36,204 nt of DNA from Spirosomataceae bacterium (GTDB lineage: Bacteria; Bacteroidota; Bacteroidia; Cytophagales; Spirosomataceae), in assembly GCA_022702045.1 (NCBI GenBank), contig JAKONH010000261.1, forward strand, positions 1 to 36,204, given 5' to 3'. Both the position numbers and the translations under genes were made by a program. Position 1 is the first letter of the stretch; each line of letters begins with the position of its first letter. The notes beneath the pieces were generated by a model, which had not been told where the DNA came from, searched no databases, and worked only from the letters and a program-made list of their open reading frames with translations. This document shows, one piece after another, positions 7,800 to 15,874 of the stretch.

Positions 7800-9611
7800 T
7801 TAAAAAACGTATTTGTTCTCCGCAATCATGGCGTCAGCAATGGTCCGGCGCGCATCCTTGAGGTTCAGCGGTTCCATTTTGGTGAAGCGTTTCATACCCA
7901 TCAGCATACCACGCAACTCGTCGCCTTCGGCAAACGACGTGACTGCCTGACGGCCAGCAGTATTGATTTTCTCGACGGCCTCATGCAAGTACACCAGCGC
8001 GATCTGCTTTTGCAGCTTCATTGCTTCGTCGCCGTTAATACCGATCAGCTTCTCGACACGCAGCAGCACTGATTCAGCCGCGTAAATTTCGATCACCATA
8101 TCAGCTATGTTCATTAGAATCTCCTGCTCGTTCGAGAGCGTCATCATGAACTTCTGCACGGCGGCACCGGCAACCATGAGTGCAGCTTTCTTCAGGTTCT
8201 TCAGTACCTTCTTTTCGGCGATGAACAAGCCTTCTTCCTCTTCCGTGTTGAAATCGGGAATCGACATGATTTCCTTGGCAACGCCCATTGCCGGACCCAT
8301 TAAATCGAGTTCACCTTTCATGGCCCGCTTCAATAGCATGTCGACGACCAGCATCCGATTGATCTCGTTGGTGCCTTCGAAAATCCGGTTGATCCGCGCG
8401 TCGCGGTAAGCACGGTCCATGGGTGCGTCGGCTGAATAGCCCATACCGCCATAGACCTGTACCCCTTCATCAACCACGTAATCAAGCGCTTCCGAGCCAT
8501 GTACTTTCATAATGGCGCACTCGATGGCAAACTGCTCCAGCGCCTGTAATTTGGCAGTGACGTCGTCGATTCCCTGGCTTTTCAGGTCCTCAATCATATC
8601 GTCGATGTTTTGACCCGCACGGTAGCTGGCCGATTCCGACGCATAAACTTTAACGGCCATCTCGGCCAGCTTATGCTTGATCGCGCCAAACTGCGCAATA
8701 GGCGTCTTGAACTGTTTCCGCTCGTTGGCGTAGTTGACGGCGTTGTTAATCACTTCCTTGCTGCCTCCTACCGCAGCAACGCCCAGTTTGATACGGCCAA
8801 TGTTGAGGATGTTGACGGCGATCTTGAAGCCATTGCCTCGATCAGACAACAGATTTTCAACCGGTACCTTAACGTCGTTGAAGAAAATCTGCCGTGTATC
8901 TGAGCCTTTGATACCCATTTTGTGCTCAGGCTCATTCATCGTGATACCGTCGAAGCCTTTTTCAAGGATGAAGGCCGATAGGTTCTTATCGACCTGACCA
9001 TTCTCGTCAATCTTGGCAAACACGATAAACACATCGGCGAAACCACCGTTGGTGATCCACATTTTCTGCCCGTTGAGTACATAATGCGTACCGTCTTCCG
9101 ACAGTTTCGCCCGGCTTTTTCCCGAATTGGCATCCGAACCTGAGTCCGGCTCAGTCAGGCAATAGGCGGCTTTCCACTCACCGGTCGCCAGCTTGGGCAG
9201 GTACTTGGCTTTCTGCTCGTCGTTGCCGTAATACACAATCGGCAACGTTCCGATACCGGTATGAGCCGACAGCGCAACGGAAAACGAATGACCGGCGCCC
9301 GTTACTTCAGCAACCAGCATCGAGGTGTTGAAGCTCATCCCGAAGCCGCCGTATTCCTCAGGAACGCCTGTACCGAGCAGGCCCAATTCACCAGCTTTGT
9401 CCATCAGCGACGAGATCAACTCAGGTGACTTCGCCTTGTCGATTTCATCGAGTCTCGGCCATATTTCGCGCTCCAGAAATTCGCGGCAGGTAGCCGCGAT
9501 CATCTGCTGCTCTTCAGAAAACTCTTCAGGTATGAAAACCTGCGCTGCGCTGGTTTCTTTGATGAGGAACTCGCCCCCTTTGATGGATGCTTTTGGCTCG
9601 GTCGCAATCAT
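7800..9611 (-). CDS. Acyl-CoA dehydrogenase family protein (603 aa, extended C-terminal region)
   Basis: 'AYCLTEPDSGSDANSGKSRAKLSEDGTHYVLNGQKMWITNGGFADVF', 'VQVYGGMGYSADAPMDRAYRDARINRIFEGTNEINRM' are ACAD signatures. Confidence 0.95.
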   Translation of the reverse strand: MIATEPKASIKGGEFLIKETSAAQVFIPEEFSEEQQMIAATCREFLEREIWPRLDEIDKAKSPELISSLMDKAGELGLLGTGVPEEYGGFGMSFNTSMLVAEVTGAGHSFSVALSAHTGIGTLPIVYYGNDEQKAKYLPKLATGEWKAAYCLTEPDSGSDANSGKSRAKLSEDGTHYVLNGQKMWITNGGFADVFIVFAKIDENGQVDKNLSAFILEKGFDGITMNEPEHKMGIKGSDTRQIFFNDVKVPVENLLSDRGNGFKIAVNILNIGRIKLGVAAVGGSKEVINNAVNYANERKQFKTPIAQFGAIKHKLAEMAVKVYASESASYRAGQNIDDMIEDLKSQGIDDVTAKLQALEQFAIECAIMKVHGSEALDYVVDEGVQVYGGMGYSADAPMDRAYRDARINRIFEGTNEINRMLVVDMLLKRAMKGELDLMGPAMGVAKEIMSIPDFNTEEEEGLFIAEKKVLKNLKKAALMVAGAAVQKFMMTLSNEQEILMNIADMVIEIYAAESVLLRVEKLIGINGDEAMKLQKQIALVYLHEAVEKINTAGRQAVTSFAEGDELRGMLMGMKRFTKMEPLNLKDARRTIADAMIAENKYVF

Positions 9612-9622
9612 GACGGTGCAGT

Positions 9623-9642
9623 TTGTTATGCTTGCATACTAA
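9623..9642. promoter_or_regulatory. Candidate operator site 1 (TATGC-TT-GCATA) upstream of acyl-CoA dehydrogenase
   Basis: TTATGCTTGCATACTAA; same core as sites at 9668 and 13330. Confidence 0.55.
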
Positions 9643-9667
9643 TTTATACAAATAAACAGGAATGGAA

Positions 9668-9689
9668 ATTAGTATGCAAGCATACTAAT
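9668..9689. promoter_or_regulatory. Candidate operator site 2 (22-bp palindrome)
   Basis: ATTAGTATGC-AA-GCATACTAAT, 10-bp perfect arms with 2-nt centre. Confidence 0.7.
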
Positions 9690-9886
9690 AACAAATTTTT
9701 CCGTACGAGCAGCTACTTGGCTTGAGTTAGCGGTACAGAAAGGAAGATGGCGAACAATTTGCTTTCGACTATATCGGTGTTCATACTATAGATAGAACAG
9801 TTTGCGTAGAATGGTACCGGGCTGTGTCTAATAATTAATATTTTTGGCGACACAGCCTGTCAGACTGTGGTGATAAATTGCTTGGA

Positions 9887-11980
9887 ATGAAACGAAATAG
9901 CTGGAAACGACTGATATTTGGCTGCCTGCTATTCGTAAACTGGTCTGTGGCCGATGGACAGGCGGTACCGCAGGTTTCGTTTGATGTAGAGTTCGCGGGA
10001 GTGACAGTACACGTTAATGAAGCCGCCCGATCTATGATTCAGGAGGAAATCAATGCGATGTATGCCAATCGACCTGCGTTATTACGCGACCTAGAAGCCC
10101 TGCGCCAACTAACCCCGCTGCTTGAAGCCCGGTTTGCTGATGACAAATTACCTATTGACTTCCGCTATGCGTCCCTACCGTTTAGTACCCCGTCCGATGT
10201 TGGCTATTGGGGGCTGACAATTGCCGGGTCTGGTGAGCTGAAATTACGAATCGACCCGTCGGTTGATGAGCGGCTGCATCCGATCTTATCGACCGATGCG
10301 GTTGTTGATCGGCTGTCGGATTTACAGCTTCAGTCGGGTAACTATGCGCAAACGTTATTGTATTATCTGCAAGGCGTGTCGCCGACCGAGCGAAAATCAG
10401 GGAGTCGGTATGCTACTTATTTGCTTTTAACGGAGAAAAACCCGCCCCTGTTGTGGAAAATTCTGGCCCGTAAGTTCGTCGTGGAACGCGAAGAACCGAT
10501 GTTCCGGTCAGAACAGCTATATGTGCTGTTTGATTATTCGAATGGCAGTGGTCAAACGATTGCATCGATTGCCAAACAGCTCAATGTCGATGAAGACCGG
10601 TTTGACCCGTTCAATCAGTGGCTAAAAACAGCGGTTATTCCGACTGGCAAGCGATACCCGGTGCTGATTCGGGTAACGTCTGAAGAGTTTCCGCAAGTAA
10701 GAAGCCTGTCGCAAAGTCAGGTACGGGCAAGCAGTGCACGGACTGCTGACTTAGGTTTTCCAGTAGTGGTAAAAAAGCCGCAGGTACCGACAAGCATGTA
10801 CGGCCAAGCCGCATACTACACTATTAACGGATTGCCGGGTGTTCAGGCACAATCCTGCGACAATGTGATCACGCTGGCTTATTATGGTAAAAAATCGGTA
10901 AGAAAATTTATTGACTACAACGACCTGACTACACAGGACGTTATTCTGCCGGGACAGATTTACTACCTAGCCCGAAAAGCCAGGCGGGCGAAAGTGCCGT
11001 TTCACGTTGTACAGCGTGGGCAGACCTTGCGTGAGGTAGCCAATATGTACGGTGTTCGGCTAAAATCGCTGCTGAAGTTCAATCGTATCCCGGCTAATCA
11101 GCGGGTACAGACCGGGCGTATCGTTTGGTTACAGCGAAGGCGCCCGGACCGCCGGCCGGTTGAATATCAACAGATACCCGAAGCACCCCGTCAGTACGAT
11201 ATTCCCGCTACTGAATCAATAGCTGCGCAACCCGTTACACCCGCGCCCGATACGCTTGTTCAGCGAACCGTCATCATCAATCCGGCTCCGTCGATGGCGC
11301 GTTCAACTCCTGCTACCACATCGGCTGCTACTACAAAGGCTCGAACAACTCCAGCCACCACATCAACTGTACGCACCGGCCAAGTGGCTAGTCCAGTCAC
11401 AAAAACGGCACCAGCACCGGCTCCCAGTAAACCTGATAAACCCACGGAAATGGATACGCGACGCCCGGCCAAGGTATCGTCGGACGATACGTCAATTAGT
11501 ACTGGTTCCCCTGTTAAACGTGACACTGCACAGGCCGAGCCACGGGAGATTGTGCGATTGCATGTCGTTAAAGCAGGACAAACTTATTTTTCTATTGCCC
11601 GCCAGTATGGTGTAGCTGTCGGTCAGTTATATGCCTGGAATAACCTGTCGGAGCGCTATGCATTGCAAGCTGGACAGGAAATCATTGTTGGTGTTGTGAA
11701 GGTACCTGCTTCCATTGTCACGCGTCCGGTTGCCAGACAACCGTCGAAAGCTGCGCCCGTCGCCGAGTCAAAACTAATGGCGGCAACACCAGTATCGGTG
11801 TCTGAGACATCTACCCCAACTGTTGATAGAAAGGTGTATTACCATGTTGTGCAGCCCGGGCAGACAGCCTACCGGATCGCGTTGATCAATAAGGTGCCGG
11901 TTAATGAATTGGCACAGTGGAACAATCTGAAAAACTTCACTATCGAAGTGGGGCAGCGGCTGATTATTCGTAAGAAATAG
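9887..11980 (+). CDS. LysM-domain protein with degenerate lytic-transglycosylase-like N-terminal region
   Basis: Three LysM motifs: FHVVQRGQTLREVANMYGVRLKSLLKFNRI, LHVVKAGQTYFSIARQYGVAVGQLYAWNNL, YHVVQPGQTAYRIALINKVPVNELAQWNNL; signal peptide MKRNSWKRLIFGCLLFVNWSVADGQA; Thr/Ala/Pro-rich linker. Confidence 0.85.
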   Translation: MKRNSWKRLIFGCLLFVNWSVADGQAVPQVSFDVEFAGVTVHVNEAARSMIQEEINAMYANRPALLRDLEALRQLTPLLEARFADDKLPIDFRYASLPFSTPSDVGYWGLTIAGSGELKLRIDPSVDERLHPILSTDAVVDRLSDLQLQSGNYAQTLLYYLQGVSPTERKSGSRYATYLLLTEKNPPLLWKILARKFVVEREEPMFRSEQLYVLFDYSNGSGQTIASIAKQLNVDEDRFDPFNQWLKTAVIPTGKRYPVLIRVTSEEFPQVRSLSQSQVRASSARTADLGFPVVVKKPQVPTSMYGQAAYYTINGLPGVQAQSCDNVITLAYYGKKSVRKFIDYNDLTTQDVILPGQIYYLARKARRAKVPFHVVQRGQTLREVANMYGVRLKSLLKFNRIPANQRVQTGRIVWLQRRRPDRRPVEYQQIPEAPRQYDIPATESIAAQPVTPAPDTLVQRTVIINPAPSMARSTPATTSAATTKARTTPATTSTVRTGQVASPVTKTAPAPAPSKPDKPTEMDTRRPAKVSSDDTSISTGSPVKRDTAQAEPREIVRLHVVKAGQTYFSIARQYGVAVGQLYAWNNLSERYALQAGQEIIVGVVKVPASIVTRPVARQPSKAAPVAESKLMAATPVSVSETSTPTVDRKVYYHVVQPGQTAYRIALINKVPVNELAQWNNLKNFTIEVGQRLIIRKK

Positions 11981-11987
11981 ATGATTG

Positions 11988-12043
11988 CGCATTGAAAAAG
12001 GGACGGGCTACTAGTACTAGTAGCCCGTCCCTTTTTCAATGCG
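11988..12043. terminator. Bidirectional terminator; 56-bp perfect palindrome
   Basis: CGCATTGAAAAAGGGACGGGCTACTAGTACTAGTAGCCCGTCCCTTTTTCAATGCG lies between the convergent stops at 11980 (+) and 12062 (-). Confidence 0.9.
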
Positions 12044-12061
12044 TTAATACCATTCGACAGC

Positions 12062-13240
12062 TTAGTTCAGGCGCTCGAAAATACCGGCTACGCCCTGACC
12101 TCCGCCCACACAGGCCGACACCATACCGTATCTCTCATCCTGACGGCGCATTTCGTTCAACAACTGTACGGTGAGCCGGGCACCGGTTGAACCCAACGCG
12201 TGCCCCAGTGCAATAGCCCCACCGTTGGGATTGATTTTGCTACGATCCAGTCCCAGTTCCTGAACAACTGCCAGCGACTGGGCTGCAAACGCTTCGTTCA
12301 ACTCGATCATATCAATATCGTCCTGCTTCAAACCGGCCTTTTGCAGCGCAATAGGAATAGCCGCCACTGGTCCGATACCCATGATCTTGGGCTCGACCCC
12401 CGCCGATGCATACGACATCATACGAGCTACCGGCTTCAGATTCAGTTCATTAATCAGCCGCTCCGACATCACGATCACAAACGCTGCGCCGTCTGAAGTT
12501 TGCGAGGAGTTACCAGCTGTAACCGACCCGCCTGCAGCAAACACGGGTTTGAGTTTTGCCAGTCCGTCTGCGCTCGTGTCCTTACGGGGACCTTCGTCCT
12601 GCGCTACTGTCCATTCACGGCTTTTCTTCTTATTACTTTCGGCGTCGAAATACGTTTCTGTGACCTTGATCGGTACGATTTCGTCAGTGAACTTACCGTC
12701 GCGTTGAGCGGCCAGTGCTTTCTGGTGCGACTCCAGTGCAAACTCGTCCTGTGCGTCTCGGCTGATATTGAACTGCTGCGCTACCTGCTCAGCTGTCAGG
12801 CCCATACCAATGTAATAGTCAGGGTGTGCTTTGGCGATTTCATAGTTGAGGGCCGTCTTCCAGCCCATCACCGGCACCATCGACATTGATTCGGTACCAC
12901 CTGCGATTATACAGTCGGCCAGGCCAGCGTGAATCTTGGCCGATGCAATGGCGATGGCTTCCAGCCCAGACCCGCAGTAGCGATTGATGGTGAAGCCGGG
13001 AACACTGTTGGGTAATGACAGCAACGCGATATAGCGGGCAATCTGCATTCCCTGCTCTGCTTCGGGCACAGCATTACCCACGATAAGATCTTCAACCCGC
13101 GCCGGATCAAGAGCAGGTACCTGATAGAGTAGGTGCTTAATAACTTCAGCGGCCATATCGTCTGGACGGGTCAACCGTAACCCACCCCGTGGCGCCTTAC
13201 CGACCGCCGTACGATAGCCAGCAACAATATATGCGTCCAT
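12062..13240 (-). CDS. Acetyl-CoA C-acyltransferase (thiolase)
   Basis: 'INRYCGSGLEAIAIASAKI', 'GGTESMSMVPVMG', 'NPNGGAIALGHALGSTGARL', C-terminal 'GMVSACVGGGQGVAGIFE' are thiolase active-site motifs. Confidence 0.95.
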   Translation of the reverse strand: MDAYIVAGYRTAVGKAPRGGLRLTRPDDMAAEVIKHLLYQVPALDPARVEDLIVGNAVPEAEQGMQIARYIALLSLPNSVPGFTINRYCGSGLEAIAIASAKIHAGLADCIIAGGTESMSMVPVMGWKTALNYEIAKAHPDYYIGMGLTAEQVAQQFNISRDAQDEFALESHQKALAAQRDGKFTDEIVPIKVTETYFDAESNKKKSREWTVAQDEGPRKDTSADGLAKLKPVFAAGGSVTAGNSSQTSDGAAFVIVMSERLINELNLKPVARMMSYASAGVEPKIMGIGPVAAIPIALQKAGLKQDDIDMIELNEAFAAQSLAVVQELGLDRSKINPNGGAIALGHALGSTGARLTVQLLNEMRRQDERYGMVSACVGGGQGVAGIFERLN

Positions 13241-13325
13241 GTATTACTAGGTTTATTGGCTTTTAGGCTTGAACTATAGCGCAATAACTTACTTTTTACG
13301 AGAAAAATTACCAGATTGACTGAAA

Positions 13326-13345
13326 TTATTATGCACGCATACTAT
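13326..13345. promoter_or_regulatory. Candidate operator site 3 (TATGC-AC-GCATA) upstream of thiolase
   Basis: TTATTATGCACGCATACTAT shares the TTATGCNNGCATACTA pattern with site 1. Confidence 0.55.
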
Positions 13346-13380
13346 CTCCGTCAACAGAGCATGTCGAAGGGAAGCGGCAT

Positions 13381-13407
13381 AAAAAAAGCCGCCTGTTTAG
13401 GCGGCTT
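13381..13407 (-). terminator. Rho-independent terminator of the nuo operon
   Basis: Minus strand AAGCCGCCTAAACAGGCGGCTTTTTTT, just downstream of nuoJ. Confidence 0.85.
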
Positions 13408-13430
13408 CATACAGATTAACGTAGTAATGA

Positions 13431-13985
13431 CTAGAAATGGCGGTCACCCGCTTCACGCTTACCAAGCATTACGGAGCCAACCATAGCGATCAGAAAAAGC
13501 ACCGACGCCAGCTCGAATGGCAGAATGTAACTGCCATAAAGCAAGTGCCCCAGGTTCTCGACCATTCCCGTGTTGGGCTCGAAGCCGACAGTACTTCCCA
13601 CCGGCAACTGCGACGATTTAGCCCGAAAGATCATGATCAGCATCACCATCAACGTACCGCCAACGATGACCGACGCAATCTTAGTCAGGTTCGTTTTTGC
13701 TTCCTCATCCTCTCTTCGCAGATTCAGGAACATAATCGTAAACAGAAACAGAACCATGATGGCACCCGCGTAGACGATGATATTAACAGCCGCCAGAAAC
13801 TGGGCGTTCAGGAGAATGTAATGGCCCGACAGGCAGAAGAACGTGGCGATTAGTGCCAGTACGCTATAGATCGGGTTGCGGGCTGTAACAACGCCCATGG
13901 CGCTAATAACCGTCAGGGCTGTCAGCAATAGAAACAAATAGCCGGTTGGCGTAAGTGTCTTGAAAAACGCTAGAAATTCAGTCAT
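13431..13985 (-). CDS. nuoJ: NADH-quinone oxidoreductase subunit J
   Basis: Hydrophobic 184 aa; 'NPIYSVLALIATFFCLSGHYILLNAQFLAAVNIIVYAGAIMVLFLFTIMFLN' typical NuoJ. Confidence 0.93.
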   Translation of the reverse strand: MTEFLAFFKTLTPTGYLFLLLTALTVISAMGVVTARNPIYSVLALIATFFCLSGHYILLNAQFLAAVNIIVYAGAIMVLFLFTIMFLNLRREDEEAKTNLTKIASVIVGGTLMVMLIMIFRAKSSQLPVGSTVGFEPNTGMVENLGHLLYGSYILPFELASVLFLIAMVGSVMLGKREAGDRHF

Positions 13986-14021
13986 AACTTATACAGAAAC
14001 GGATAGGAGAGGCTGTCGCTA

Positions 14022-14585
14022 CTACGTTGTCGACCGGGTAAGGCTGGGTTCGGTCGGTGTCGTTGCGACTTCCGAATTTTTCCGAATATACCGGTCATCC
14101 AAGCTCTCAACCAACCGGTCTTTACCGTAAATCACTTCGTCGCGTTCCAGAAATACAGGAACCATACGATCGTGACGCAGGTACACGGCTTGCTTAGGGC
14201 AGGCTTCTTCACACAGACCGCAGAAAATGCAACGAAGCATGTTAATCTCGTATACAGCTGCGTATTTCTCTTCTCTGTACAGCGCTTCCTCACCTTTTTT
14301 ACGTTCGGCGGCTACCATCGAGATGGCTTCGGCGGGGCAGGCTACAGCACATAGTCCGCACGCTGTGCAGCGCTCCCGGCCCTGTTCGTCACGCTTCAGC
14401 ACATGATGGCCGCGATAGATGGGCCCCAGGTATTTTTTTACCTCCGGGTATTGAATCGTCGGCTTTTTGCGGAAGAAGTGCTTGATGGTGATGGCAAGCC
14501 CACCTACCACTGCCGGCAGATACATTTTCTCCGCCAGCGTCATTTCCTTATTGCTGACCTGCTTCGCGCGATTGGTAAGTTGCAT
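14022..14585 (-). CDS. nuoI: NADH-quinone oxidoreductase subunit I
   Basis: Two 4Fe-4S motifs CTACGLCAVACPAEAI and CIFCGLCEEACPKQAV. Confidence 0.95.
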   Translation of the reverse strand: MQLTNRAKQVSNKEMTLAEKMYLPAVVGGLAITIKHFFRKKPTIQYPEVKKYLGPIYRGHHVLKRDEQGRERCTACGLCAVACPAEAISMVAAERKKGEEALYREEKYAAVYEINMLRCIFCGLCEEACPKQAVYLRHDRMVPVFLERDEVIYGKDRLVESLDDRYIRKNSEVATTPTEPSLTRSTT

Positions 14586-14661
14586 AATGTATGTGTTTCG
14601 CTTTACGGTTTACAGTTAGGATGATGGCCCCCCGTTCCCTGTAAACCATAAATTGTATACC

Positions 14662-15831
14662 TTAAACCGTTCTCTGTGGAACAACCTGCTGTTTGGGGGC
14701 TTTGGCCTGCGACATAACGGCCATCACAACCATAACGACCACGATCAGCCAAGATGAGTATTTGAAATCGTAAAGCAGACCGGCGCCCGTTACGACGACA
14801 TTAAGAATCGACAGCGGGATGAAAATCTTCCAGCCCAGATTCATCAGTTGATCATACCGGAAGCGCGGCAGGGTCCAGCGTACCCACATGAAAAAGAAAA
14901 TAAAGAACAGAATTTTTCCGAAAAAGACGATGAAGCCGATTGCGGTAGCCAGGTTATGACCTGTCACAGCACCCATTGAATTCTCCAGCGCGCCATTCAC
15001 TTCATTCATAAAGGGGTAGTGGAAACCGCCGAAATACAGTGCTGAAATAAACGCCGATGAGACGAACATGTTGATGTACTCCGAGAACAGATAGAGCCCC
15101 AGTTTCATCGAGCTGTATTCGGTGTGATAGCCACCGATGAGTTCCGTTTCGCACTCTGGCAGATCGAAAGGCGTCCGGTTACACTCCGCGAAGGAACAGG
15201 TCAGAAAAACAATAAAGCCCAATGGCTGAGTGAAGACGTTCCACTCAAAAAAAGTAGCCTGCTGATCGACAATGTGCCGAACCGATAGTGAACCTGTCAT
15301 CATCAGGATGGTAATGATCGATAGACCCAGCGCAATCTCATAGCTAATGTTCTGTGATGCCGCCCGAATGGCACCCAGCAACGAAAACTTGTTGTTTGAC
15401 GCCCAGCCACCAACCATAACACCATACACGCCCAGTGATACTACGCCAAAGATGTACAATACACCGATGTTGATTTCGATACCCTGTACCTTAACGTCAT
15501 AATTTACATTGTCCCACGCGAATCGAATGCTGTCGCCAAACGGGATTACCGCACTTGACATAAGCGCGGTGAACATCGCCAAGGAGGGACCCAGGATGAA
15601 CAGCCATTTGCTGGCTTGCGACGGGATAAAGTCTTCTTTGAAGAACAACTTACCGGCATCCGCAATAGGCTGCAAAAGACCCCACGGCCCCGCCCGGTTC
15701 GGACCGATCCGATCTTGCAGAAAAGCCGCTACTTTACGCTCTGCGTACGTCGAGTAGGTAGCGATCAGGAGTGAAATTCCGAAGATGACCAGAATTATCA
15801 GCCCTTTAGTCAATAGAATGGGTAAGGCCAT
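14662..15831 (-). CDS. nuoH: NADH-quinone oxidoreductase subunit H
   Basis: 'YAERKVAAFLQDRIGPNRAGPWGLLQPIADAGKLFFKEDFIP', 'AECNRTPFDLPECETELIGGYHTEYSSMKLGLY'. Confidence 0.96.
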   Translation of the reverse strand: MALPILLTKGLIILVIFGISLLIATYSTYAERKVAAFLQDRIGPNRAGPWGLLQPIADAGKLFFKEDFIPSQASKWLFILGPSLAMFTALMSSAVIPFGDSIRFAWDNVNYDVKVQGIEINIGVLYIFGVVSLGVYGVMVGGWASNNKFSLLGAIRAASQNISYEIALGLSIITILMMTGSLSVRHIVDQQATFFEWNVFTQPLGFIVFLTCSFAECNRTPFDLPECETELIGGYHTEYSSMKLGLYLFSEYINMFVSSAFISALYFGGFHYPFMNEVNGALENSMGAVTGHNLATAIGFIVFFGKILFFIFFFMWVRWTLPRFRYDQLMNLGWKIFIPLSILNVVVTGAGLLYDFKYSSWLIVVVMVVMAVMSQAKAPKQQVVPQRTV

Positions 15832-15874
15832 TACTAGGTTATTTTTCGTTTAGTGAAACCGAAATCGGCTCCGA

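Noticed and set aside
7665-8072. 135-aa plus-strand ORF over the 7721-7751 hairpin
   Set aside because: Antisense to the WYL regulator start and the ACAD C-terminus and runs through a terminator; likely spurious.
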